64,000 nt of DNA from Actinomycetes bacterium (lineage in GTDB: Bacteria; Actinomycetota; Acidimicrobiia; Acidimicrobiales; Acidimicrobiaceae): positions 1 to 64,000 of the forward strand of contig JAKAZZ010000005.1 in NCBI GenBank assembly GCA_021826315.1, written 5' to 3'. Both the position numbers and the translations under genes were made by a program. Every line of letters starts with the position of its first letter. Positions within the stretch are counted from its first letter, which is position 1. Below, one piece after another: positions 9,430 to 18,300 of the stretch. The notes beneath the pieces were generated by a model. The model did not search any database. It saw only the letters and a list, made by a program, of their open reading frames with translations, and was not told the origin of the DNA.

Positions 9430-10578
9430 ATGACGACAACAACCGCCAGTAGACGCAAGGTTGCGATCGTTGGGGCGGGGATAATGGGAACGGCAATCGC
9501 CTACCAGCTCTCAAAGGGAGATGCAACCGTCACGATCTACGAGAAAGACGATGCTCCTGCTGGAGCATCGGTAAGAAACTTTGGCTTGGTCTGGATCTCA
9601 GGCCGCAGAGGGGGAGAAGAGCTCCGCCTTGCCCTCCATTCAAGGGAGAACTGGAAGGATGTCGCAGGAAATGTTCCGGAGATATCACTACGCGAATCTG
9701 GATCTCTCACTCTCCTATCGAGTCAAAGTGAACTAAACGTAGCCGAAGAGGCGATCGAATCAGATCCTGCAAACCAGAGAGACCTCCACCTCCTCACTAC
9801 CGACGAGGTCTACGACAAGTATCAACTTCGTCTGGCAAAAGGTGTTATCGCGGCCTTAGAGTGTGGCCTCGACGCGATGGTCGATCCGCGAAAGGCAGTT
9901 GGCGCAGTCCTGCAATACCTAACAGACCGCCCCAATGTCGACGTCCGACTTTCGACGCAGGTAACGTCAATCATCGACCGATCGATCACAACCGCACGCG
10001 GCGATAGGGAAGAGTTCGACGTTATCATCGTGACGACCGGAGCAGCCGGAGTGGAACTTATATCTCCATATGCACTGCCAGACGATATCGGAGTATCGAC
10101 CACCACCCTGGTTATGACCTCCTCGTACCATACGGAACAAGTAATCTCCCCTGCCATAGCAGACGGAGATTCACTCAGGTACTACCCGTTCTTTCAACCC
10201 TTCGCAGCAAAGCACCTTGGCGAACAGGACCACCTTCCAAAGAGCCACGGTGCCCAGCTACTCGCCCGACAGTTAGGTGATGGGACCCTAATCATGGGCG
10301 ATTCCCACTACTACGACGACCCGACGCGATTCAAGATCGATATCGAGATCGCAAGCTACTTTAGAGACCGCCTTGACGGACTCCTTGAGGCTGAGATCCC
10401 ACGAATCGAAAAAGTGTGGCTAGGAACCTATGCCAGAGCAACCGATCCTATTAGGCCATATGTCGCCCACCCGGTTGCTGATGGCGTACTTTACGTAACC
10501 GGCGCCGGGGGAATGGGAATGACCATTAGCTGGGCTATAGCAGATGAAGTCGTCTCCTGGATTAACGCACGTCCATGA
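9430..10578 (+). CDS. FAD-dependent oxidoreductase, aminophosphonate catabolism
   Basis: This is a DAO-family flavoenzyme of about 382 residues. The N-terminal Rossmann dinucleotide motif is VAIVGAGIMGTAIAYQL, and the C-terminal flavin-contact segment is VLYVTGAGGMGMTISWAIAD. The family found beside phosphonatase-like hydrolases is proposed to oxidatively deaminate an aminophosphonate to the aldehyde, which the hydrolase then cleaves. The ATG overlap with the next gene (ATGA at 10575) shows a two-gene operon, and the aminophosphonate importer lies divergently. The track start is a TTG at 9403. The ATG at 9430 places the Rossmann motif at the usual distance but has no clear Shine-Dalgarno, so the start is uncertain. 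The substrate (2-aminoethylphosphonate, its hydroxy or N-methyl form) is not determined by sequence. Confidence 0.82.
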   Translation: MTTTTASRRKVAIVGAGIMGTAIAYQLSKGDATVTIYEKDDAPAGASVRNFGLVWISGRRGGEELRLALHSRENWKDVAGNVPEISLRESGSLTLLSSQSELNVAEEAIESDPANQRDLHLLTTDEVYDKYQLRLAKGVIAALECGLDAMVDPRKAVGAVLQYLTDRPNVDVRLSTQVTSIIDRSITTARGDREEFDVIIVTTGAAGVELISPYALPDDIGVSTTTLVMTSSYHTEQVISPAIADGDSLRYYPFFQPFAAKHLGEQDHLPKSHGAQLLARQLGDGTLIMGDSHYYDDPTRFKIDIEIASYFRDRLDGLLEAEIPRIEKVWLGTYARATDPIRPYVAHPVADGVLYVTGAGGMGMTISWAIADEVVSWINARP

Positions 10579-11411
10579 ACGAGCACGACCCTATTTACAC
10601 AAACGACAGCAACAACCCAGTGAAAGGTTCCGATTCAGTGATAAACCCACCCGAAGTACGCTCGTATCCCAAGATGATCTTTGGGAGCAATACCACAATC
10701 CTCAACATTGAGGAGACCATATTTAACGCAGGACTTGTGGTCCTCGATATGGCTGGAACAACTGTGGCAGACGATGGAGCTGTGCTCGCTGCCTTCCACG
10801 ATACCGCTGTTGCCATGGGAGTAAACGTATCATCTCCGAACTTCGACCAGATGATGCAGTATGTGAAGGAGACCATGGGCCAATCGAAGATTACAGTCTT
10901 CGAAGAGATCTTCAAGGACAAAGGCGCTGCCACTAGAGCAAACGACTTGTTCGAAGGCTTCTACAAGGATCAAGTCCAACGCTACGGAGTAACTGAAATA
11001 GAGGGAGCATCACAGCTATTTTCTACTCTTCGTGATAGGGGAATCAAAGTCGCCCTCACCACAGGATTCTCCTATGAGACCATGTCACTACTGCTCGAAA
11101 AGCTCTCCTTTACAATCAAGATCGACTCCGCCATCTGTCCTAGTGCGACTATCAAAGGCCGACCAGAGCCCGACATGATCCTCCATACGATGAAGATCCT
11201 TGGCATCGACGATCCGCGAAGAGTTGTGGTTCTAGGCGATACTCCTAGCGACATGATGAGCGGAAAAGCAGCACACTCAGCTCTTGTAGTTGGAGTACTG
11301 AGCGGAAGTGGCGAAGCTGATGAACTCTTGAATGCGGGTGCAGACGTCGTGATCAACTCTGTCGCCGATCTCGCCACCCTCTTCTACGCCTTCGGAAAAA
11401 GCATCCTATAG
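10575..11411 (+). CDS. Phosphonatase-like HAD hydrolase (PhnX-related)
   Basis: This is a haloacid-dehalogenase-fold hydrolase of 278 residues. Motif I is LDMAGTTV at about residues 56-63, with the nucleophile Asp. It has the AGTT signature typical of phosphonoacetaldehyde hydrolase rather than of generic phosphatases. In the cap, METMGQSK-type sequence (MGQSK) aligns, from memory of PhnX, with the MGLLK segment that carries the Schiff-base lysine, so C-P bond cleavage is plausible. The C-terminal motif GDTPSDMMSG supplies acidic Mg ligands. About 45 residues precede motif I, more than usual. A start at the Met of MIFGSNTT would give a normal length. Translation is coupled to the FAD oxidoreductase by a 4-bp overlap. 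Confidence 0.82.
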   Translation: MNEHDPIYTNDSNNPVKGSDSVINPPEVRSYPKMIFGSNTTILNIEETIFNAGLVVLDMAGTTVADDGAVLAAFHDTAVAMGVNVSSPNFDQMMQYVKETMGQSKITVFEEIFKDKGAATRANDLFEGFYKDQVQRYGVTEIEGASQLFSTLRDRGIKVALTTGFSYETMSLLLEKLSFTIKIDSAICPSATIKGRPEPDMILHTMKILGIDDPRRVVVLGDTPSDMMSGKAAHSALVVGVLSGSGEADELLNAGADVVINSVADLATLFYAFGKSIL

Positions 11412-11444
11412 ATCGTCTTTGTCGCTAAGTTAGCCATCGGACAT

Positions 11445-11491
11445 AAAGATATGCCCCTACGTCACCGTACGACATAGGGGCATATCTTTTT
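11445..11491. terminator. Bidirectional intrinsic terminator
   Basis: AAAGATATGCCCCTA-c-GTC pairs with GAC-a-TAGGGGCATATCTTT around a 7-nt loop, an 18-19 bp stem with one mismatch. T-runs follow on both strands because the stem ends in A/T tracts. It separates the convergent phosphonate catabolic operon (plus) and the rdgB gene (minus). Confidence 0.9.
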
Positions 11492-11531
11492 CACCAAATT
11501 CGCCGAAGCTTCAACTTCGCATCTTTTTCTT

Positions 11532-12137
11532 CTATGACAGGATTGATGGGTCCTCTGATATGGCTTCAATCAACTTCGAAAGGGCGCGCGATCTATGTGA
11601 TATCGTCGACTTTTCGAAGCTCTCCATCTCTCCGAAGGTTCTTCCATCACCTTCATCGGGGATGAACATCGAGTCGTAGCCGAATCCGTGCGTGCCGCGT
11701 TCAAAGGTAAATACCTTGCCCTCAACGACCCCTTCAAAGGTCGCAATGCGACCACTCGACCCCTTCAAAGCCATTAAGCACATAAACCGGGCGGTAGAAA
11801 AGTCAACTCCTACTCCATTGAGACCTTCTATCAACGCTGCTCGATTTCGCTTATCATCACCTTCTACCCCGCCAAAGCTGGACGAATAGACTCCGGGGGA
11901 TCCATCGAGAATATCTACAAATAACCCTGAATCATCTGCCAAAACAGCGCTTCCTTCGACGAATTCGAAGTCATAGTTAGCCTTTATGATGGCATTTTCG
12001 GTGAGGGTAACGCCGGTTTCAACTGGTGCAGCAATATCTGAACTCCTTGGCAATACTGCCACGTCAAAGCGCGCAAGGAGTTCAGATATCTCTCTTACCT
12101 TGCCGGGGTTCGATGTTGCTAGGTAAAGGCGCTTCAC
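11532..12137 (-). CDS. rdgB: dITP/XTP pyrophosphatase (RdgB/HAM1)
   Basis: This is a house-cleaning nucleotide pyrophosphatase that hydrolyses dITP, ITP and XTP to monophosphates and keeps deaminated purines out of DNA and RNA. It is 201 residues, normal for the family. The N-terminal TSNPGKVREI is the family substrate loop, ADDSGLFVDILDGSPGVYSSSF carries the metal-binding DSGL segment, and TFGEM..EKSTISHRSRA is the conserved C-terminal block. The start is a GTG that shares one base with the rph stop, so it is co-translated with ribonuclease PH. It is the last gene of murI-rph-rdgB, a typical actinobacterial order. Confidence 0.95.
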   Translation of the reverse strand: MKRLYLATSNPGKVREISELLARFDVAVLPRSSDIAAPVETGVTLTENAIIKANYDFEFVEGSAVLADDSGLFVDILDGSPGVYSSSFGGVEGDDKRNRAALIEGLNGVGVDFSTARFMCLMALKGSSGRIATFEGVVEGKVFTFERGTHGFGYDSMFIPDEGDGRTFGEMESFEKSTISHRSRALSKLIEAISEDPSILS

Positions 12138-12877
12138 TAGATCGACCTCTGTCGAGGTGGCTCCAGAGTTGCAGCGAGTTGAAAGTCAAGTAGCTGGGCA
12201 ATTCCGTGTTCGGCTAATGAGAGCATCTCATCTAGTTGATCCCTGGAGTAACTAGCCTCTTCACCAGTGCCTTGAATCTCCACGAATCTACCGTTGTTCA
12301 ACATTACGACGTTCATATCGACTTCGGCTCGTGAATCTTCGCTGTAGTCCAAATCCAAAAGACACTCATCGTCAACGATTCCAACCGATACCGCTGCACA
12401 CTGACCAGTTATAGCCGACTCGCTAATCCTTCGCTCCAAGCTGAGACGCTTGATCGCATCGGAAAGTGCTACAAATCCACCGACGATTGAAGCACAACGC
12501 GTGCCACCGTCTGCCTGTATGACGTCGCAGTCAACTGTGATCTGGATCTCGGGCAAAGCTTCGAGTTTGACAACGCTTCGAAGCGACCGGCCAATTAGAC
12601 GCTGAATCTCCATTGTCCGACCGCTCTGCTTGCCTTTGGCCGCCTCACGCGTAGACCTCTCTGGGGTCGACCCAGGAAGAAGTGAGTACTCTGCCGTTAC
12701 CCACCCCTTTCCGGTTCCTCGAAGCCACGCAGGAGCTCGATCCTCTATAGAGGCAGTGCACAACACCTTTGTACGCCCCATAGAGATCAGCGCTGATCCA
12801 TATGCCATAGTTGTAAAGTCTCGCTCTATCAATACTCCGCGCAGGTCATCTGCTCCCCTGCCGTCACGACGCGCCAA
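12137..12877 (-). CDS. rph: Ribonuclease PH
   Basis: This is a phosphorolytic 3'-to-5' exoribonuclease that trims the 3' ends of tRNA precursors and works as a hexameric ring. It is 246 residues. The family N-terminus RRDGRGADDLR, the TKVLCTASIED strand, the substrate loop SLLPGSTPERSTREA and the phosphate-site segment around QADGGTRCASIVGG are all present. The start is a TTG preceded by AAGGAA at good distance. It sits between murI (61 bp upstream) and rdgB (1-bp overlap). Confidence 0.95.
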   Translation of the reverse strand: MARRDGRGADDLRGVLIERDFTTMAYGSALISMGRTKVLCTASIEDRAPAWLRGTGKGWVTAEYSLLPGSTPERSTREAAKGKQSGRTMEIQRLIGRSLRSVVKLEALPEIQITVDCDVIQADGGTRCASIVGGFVALSDAIKRLSLERRISESAITGQCAAVSVGIVDDECLLDLDYSEDSRAEVDMNVVMLNNGRFVEIQGTGEEASYSRDQLDEMLSLAEHGIAQLLDFQLAATLEPPRQRSI

Positions 12878-12938
12878 TTTATTTCCTTCTATTCATGATT
12901 AACATTTTGAAATTATCTTCGACTGAAAGGTTAGAAGA

Positions 12939-13742
12939 TCAACGATCAACCCTGTGGCTTGTAACCGTCGAAAAGTCAAGACCCAAAAGAGTTCTTCCAA
13001 TACGGCGAAATTCATCTACGTCACCGGATGTAATCGCCCTAAAACTACCCACGCTTCGCATTGCCGCGAGATTAAAGTCAAATAGGAGCTGACGCACCGA
13101 GAATGCCGTCTCCTCTGCTGAAGATATGAGTGTGACACTTTCGCCGAGGACCTTTGAAATCGTGCGAGCAAGGAAGGGGTAGTGGGTACATCCAAGAAGG
13201 AGCGAGGAGACGTTACCATCTAATATCGGACGAAGGAGTCGTTCTGCGAGGACCAAAAGTTGGTCGCTCTCGAGCTCTCCCCGTTCTACAAATTCAACGA
13301 AACCTGGCATGGCAGCACAAGTGACCTCAAGATGTGGAGCTATTGCCCCTAGCATCTCCTGATAGGCTCCCGATGAGATGGTTCCGACGGTTCCAATGAC
13401 ACCTATACGGTCGGTCGTAGCAGCGCTGACAAGTGATCGGGCCCCTGGCTCAATCATTCCAACCACCGGCACCGAATACTTTTCCACGATCGTATCGAGG
13501 GCAAAAGCACTCGCAGTATTACAGGCGACGACGATCATCTTTACATCAAAAGCATTGATCAAGTAGTCGCAAATTTCAAGACTAAAGGCAAGAACCTCTT
13601 CACGCGGCTTGGGTCCATAAGGGTATCTGGCACTATCTCCGAAGTAGATCAGGTCCTCGCCGGGCATCAAGTCCGCAATCGCCTTTACGACGGTCAAACC
13701 ACCAAAGCCACTGTCAAAGATTCCAACTGGCCTTTCATCCAC
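12939..13742 (-). CDS. murI: Glutamate racemase
   Basis: This enzyme interconverts L- and D-glutamate, supplying D-glutamate for peptidoglycan. It is 267 residues. The two catalytic cysteines are in VVACNTASAFA and LLGCTHYPFL, and the N-terminal GIFDSGFGGLTV loop with FGDSARYPYG are family signatures. The start is a GTG with AGGA close upstream. It is the first gene of the murI-rph-rdgB operon on the minus strand. A short hairpin-like CCAAAGG...CCTTTGG around 13795-13824 separates it from the oxidase gene upstream. Confidence 0.96.
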   Translation of the reverse strand: MDERPVGIFDSGFGGLTVVKAIADLMPGEDLIYFGDSARYPYGPKPREEVLAFSLEICDYLINAFDVKMIVVACNTASAFALDTIVEKYSVPVVGMIEPGARSLVSAATTDRIGVIGTVGTISSGAYQEMLGAIAPHLEVTCAAMPGFVEFVERGELESDQLLVLAERLLRPILDGNVSSLLLGCTHYPFLARTISKVLGESVTLISSAEETAFSVRQLLFDFNLAAMRSVGSFRAITSGDVDEFRRIGRTLLGLDFSTVTSHRVDR

Positions 13743-13831
13743 GTCCTACAGCATATTTACCGAGATACTAAGTTGCGACGAAGTATGCCCACAACCAAAG
13801 GAGAAGTTGGTTTCCACCTTTGGCGAAACAC

Positions 13832-14938
13832 CTAACCTTCGAATATGATCTCTCGGGTTACCTCCGCTACCGATTGAGCACCAACGAGAGCCATTGCGAC
13901 TTGGAGCTCCTCCTTGATAAGTGAGATGGCCTTTTTGACTTCAGATTCGCCTCCCTTTCGGAGCGCCTTGGCAAAGGCTTTACCCACCATCGCTCCATCG
14001 CCGCCGAGGGCAATTGCCCTCACGACATCCGATCCGAAGGTAACTGCTCCGTCCATCCAAAGTGACTTAGGAAATTGCCGATCGCAGCGGCCGAAGATCT
14101 TCATTGCATCGACCGCCGTAATTGCGCCATCGAGTTGTCTGCCACCGTGATTCGAGACGACTACGCCAGACGAGATAGAGCCTCCTAATTCGATGTCCTG
14201 GGGCGCCATAACACCCTTGAGGATGAGTGGCATCGGAGCACACGCCCTTGCTACATCTGCGATAACGCCGACGTCAATCGTCGGGTTTTGCACCAGTGAA
14301 TCGTCAAAGGCAGCAGCCGATCGCCCCATCGAAAGATCGCCAGCTAAAGCTGACTCAGCGTTTGGGATAAAGCTTGGTGGCAGGTTGCCTCGAACCATCT
14401 TTTCCGGAATCGAAAAGCCATTAGCCCGATCTCGCCTCCTCGGAAAGATATAGGGCGTGTCCACGGTCAAGACGAATCCGTCAAATCCAGCCGACTTAGC
14501 TCGATCGATAAAGCTAAATGATAATTTGCTGTCCTTCATTAGGTAGATCTGGAAGAAGAGTCCCGCCATAGCTTGCGAGGTCGCTATCGCACGACGATTT
14601 GCAATGAAAGTTTCAGCTACCTTCTCTAAAGGAATCGCACTCCGAACAGAAAGTACAAAAGAGACTCCCGCCTTTGCCGCGGTTCGCGCCATCGTCTCCT
14701 CTCCTCTTTCTGCTAAAAGCGAAAGGTAAGCCATTGGTGCAACCGCGATTGGAAGCGGAACTACCACACCGCCCAAGTTGGTCGTGGTGTCGCAACTTAA
14801 ACTTCCTTGAAACGCTCGCGGTATGAGGCGAAGTGAGTCGAGGCCTTTACGATTTTCCCTTAGAGTACGTTCTCCACCCGAGCCTCCAAAGTAGTATTCG
14901 TCTATCCGTCGATTCAACTTCTTCTGACTATCTTCCAT
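13832..14938 (-). CDS. FMN-dependent 2-hydroxy-acid oxidase/dehydrogenase
   Basis: This belongs to the lactate / glycolate oxidase family and oxidises an L-2-hydroxy acid to the 2-oxo acid with FMN. The catalytic His and substrate Arg are in SNHGGRQLDGA, the FMN-contact lysine is in PLILKGVM, and the barrel strands APMAYLSLL and FDGFVLTVDTPY are family features. The track start is at 14971, but the ATG at 14938 (MEDSQKKLNRRIDEYY) follows AAGGA by 7 nt and gives about 368 residues, the normal family length. The physiological substrate (lactate, glycolate or another) cannot be decided. It has no operon partner. Confidence 0.85.
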   Translation of the reverse strand: MEDSQKKLNRRIDEYYFGGSGGERTLRENRKGLDSLRLIPRAFQGSLSCDTTTNLGGVVVPLPIAVAPMAYLSLLAERGEETMARTAAKAGVSFVLSVRSAIPLEKVAETFIANRRAIATSQAMAGLFFQIYLMKDSKLSFSFIDRAKSAGFDGFVLTVDTPYIFPRRRDRANGFSIPEKMVRGNLPPSFIPNAESALAGDLSMGRSAAAFDDSLVQNPTIDVGVIADVARACAPMPLILKGVMAPQDIELGGSISSGVVVSNHGGRQLDGAITAVDAMKIFGRCDRQFPKSLWMDGAVTFGSDVVRAIALGGDGAMVGKAFAKALRKGGESEVKKAISLIKEELQVAMALVGAQSVAEVTREIIFEG

Positions 14939-15361
14939 AGCACTATCCTTATCCACCCGAGTAAACGACACCTTTTACGTAAGTTGAAATCGAAGTAAAG
15001 ACGGTTCACATTGCGAAGTCATATCTCACTCCACCAAGGAAAATGCCCTCTTCAACGTAGTTACCGCATTGACAGCAGCCGAATGATAAGGCCACTTCTC
15101 ACTACTTCAAAAGGAAAGTCGAAGGTACCTGCCTTTTCGAAACCTGTGGCGCATAATCTACAAATATTCGGCCCCCTGCGAAGACGTTATCGATATCGTT
15201 CATCTGCTCTATCCATCTACAAGCGCATAGATTTCAGAGAGCAAAGATTGCTCGGTTGGGCATTGCATAAGTCTCTGAAAAAGCTTTACTTCAGCGCGAT
15301 TTATGCCGATTAACAAAGGGAGAGATTTCACCGCCGCCATCTCGACATCTTTGGAGGAAGC
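14939..15361. other. Divergent intergenic region
   Basis: About 420 bp lie between the oxidase gene (minus) and the GGDEF/EAL gene (plus). The 100-aa ORF at 15011-15313 has no recognisable features and no good start signal. The region ends in TTTGGAGGAAGC, the ribosome binding site for the TTG start at 15362. I could identify no operator by eye. Confidence 0.45.
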
Positions 15362-18300
15362 TTGTCCTGGCCCTTCAAAAACCATAAATTTGCCCCTGTG
15401 AGTAGGCGACGTAGAAGCAAAATCGTCTCTGTCTTTGTAGTAGTAGCAATTATCTCAATAGCTTTACTTTCTCTGATTGAAGTTAGCGCCTTTGCAAAGA
15501 GCAATAGCTACCTAAAGGCCCGCTTTACCAACCAGCTTAAGACCGAAGACAGGCAGATCACCTCCAAACTCACCTCGACCTTCCAAGAACTTCGCTTTAT
15601 ATCAACGACCCTCACCGCCCTTCATTTTCCCAACAACAAGGTATCGCCCGAAGTCCTAAAGTCGATTTCGGCATATGCGTCGATGACTCCCGGGGTAAGG
15701 GTAATTCGCATCTTAGACTCGACAGGATCAAAGGTGCTGTGGAGTGCGGCGGATGTCATAAACCAAAGCCCCCTCGAAGGTGACAACTCCTTTACCTCCT
15801 TTGATGGCCACGGCGAAGAACTAATTGGCAAGCCAACCTTTGCCCCAGAGTTTGGTGGCTACGTCCTCGCTACCAGACTTAGGGTTCACTCGGCATATGG
15901 CTCGTTCTACGTAAGTGCTCCAATACTTACAAAGTTCCTACTAGGAACTTTAGGTAACATTGAAAGTGGAGTTAGATTCACGGTCTACGATCAATCGACA
16001 GGCGAGCCCTATTCGTCTTCCATGGGCTTTGGAACTTCCGCACAACCATCGCCATCGGTACCGGAACAACACGCAGGGCTATTTACTTCGGTGTTGGACT
16101 CAACGGCAAGTCTTCCGTGGCGCTCAAGTATCTCGTGGGATCTCACAACAATTAAGAGCGAGTATATGGAGAGTGCGCCGACTCGGTGGATGGGTGAGTT
16201 AGCGCTCATCATCTTCACACTTGTTCTAGTAGGATTTGCCCGCTTCATCGGAAAGACTAGGAAGTATGGCCAGAAGGTAACCGGGGTAGCTCAGATCCTC
16301 GAATCGGCAGAGATACGCGACTTTAACGACTATCAAGAATTGCTTCGATTCGCGGGTGCTACCATTGCAGATGAACTCGATCTAACGATCGTCGAATTTC
16401 GCTCTCCTCCAACGCGTCTTTTAGACACTGAAAGGGTCGGACGCGATCGTGCTCTGGCTGAATTCTTAGGGTACTTTCCCCGTCCAGAACCGATTCGAAT
16501 CGAAAGAGACGTCCATACCAAAAGAAGGCTTCGCTCTGCCCAAGCACCGATTAACTCTAAGGCTGAGGGGTACGATGATCTGACGATTGAAATTTCGTGC
16601 CGTCGCTTCGGTCCATCACGAAGTGCCATGATCGACGGAGCGATCGCACTATCACTCGCAATCAAGACGATCCTTGACATCTTCCAAGACCATATCAAAT
16701 CTAGTAGGGTTGACTTTCTCTTTTCAGTCTTAGCCCAAGGAGGAGAGGAGGCACTAAATGCAACAGATGAACACTCCCTCCTTCAAATGGCCTGTGATGC
16801 TATCACTCAAAGCGCCGAGTTTTCACATTGCCTTATCGTAATGGGCGATGGGCCCACCGATCAAAGACTGCTAGCTGCGGCATCTCACGACGGAGTCAAT
16901 GATCTCGTCTACCCAGAGAATGGCAGCAAATCGAGCGTCATAGACCAAATCGCTCAAAGTCAAGCTCCTGTTGTTATCGACGACCTAGTGCTCGAGAATA
17001 GGTTTGAGGCGGAACGCCGATTCGCCCAGACGTACCATCTGCGATCTCTATTGGCTCTTCCAATCATCGTTGAAGGGCGACTATTTGCTGTACTGCTGAC
17101 GTTCTCGCCGCACGTAGCAGTATTCGAGTCGAGCGTCGTCGATGTTGAAAACAGAATTGTAAATCTCTTATCAAAAGGCGTAAAAGAGATAAATCGAAAA
17201 CTGCTAAAGGACAATGAGTTGATCGAGGCCGCCACCCTTGCGCGCTCCGATCAACTAACTGGACTTCCCAACCGTTTAGCCCTCTATGAACACTCAGCGA
17301 CCAAAATCGAAGGCGTCGAGGGTGCTAAAAGATTCATGTTAGGCATATTTGACCTCGACGACTTCAAGTGGATTAATGATCGATTTGGCCACGCCGAAGG
17401 CGATAATGTTTTGATCGAATTTGGCCAACGCATGTCCACTCTCTTGGACGACGGCGACATCCTCGCCCGCATTGGCGGCGATGAATTCGTTCTTGTGGCA
17501 GACGTACCAACTTACAGTCGAATCGACAGGATACTCAAGTCGATAGATAAGGTTCTCGCCGATCCATTGATGGTCGGCGACTTAGCTACAACCTTCAAAT
17601 TCAGCTTTGGATATTCAATCTTTCCAGATGACGGCGATGACATGAAGTCGTTAATGAAGCACGCGGATATCGCCCTGTACCAACTCAAAGATATAAAAGG
17701 AGCGCGACGCAACTGGTACCGAAGGTGGAGGTCAGGCGAGGACGACTCCATAATCAACCACGATATCGCGGCCGAGCCATACGGGAGACGAGCGAACGAA
17801 TTACTTTCGGAGATCGAGCCCGACCTACGTGAAATTGCCGGCAAGACGTCAGAGGAGGCCTTCGGAATCTTCGCGTCCCTTATACCGTCAAGATTTTCAG
17901 CAAACCTATCCGACGACGATATCCATCGCCTTTACGTGGTAACACAAGGTCTTATTGAACAATTGCTTGCATCTAGCGCAACTCTCGAGCACATCGCATT
18001 TGCAACCCGCAACTTCTGCCAGGCTTGGACTCTGACGACCGGCGTCGGAGAGATCGCCTTCAAAGCGGGTGATACAATCCGAACTTCAATCGAATACAAC
18101 CTTCACGGCAGCGACGTTCCAACCCAGCTAATTAGCGAACTCCTTGCAGTTGTAAAGGCGAGAGTGGTCGACCTAAACGACGCCCAAGGCGCTTTTTCGT
18201 CACTGATAACGAATCGCTACTCAGAATATTCATCGCGACCAATTCCATACAAGGGCCACGATTGGACGACAACCTTGGCAAGTGAGATCGAGTCGACCCT

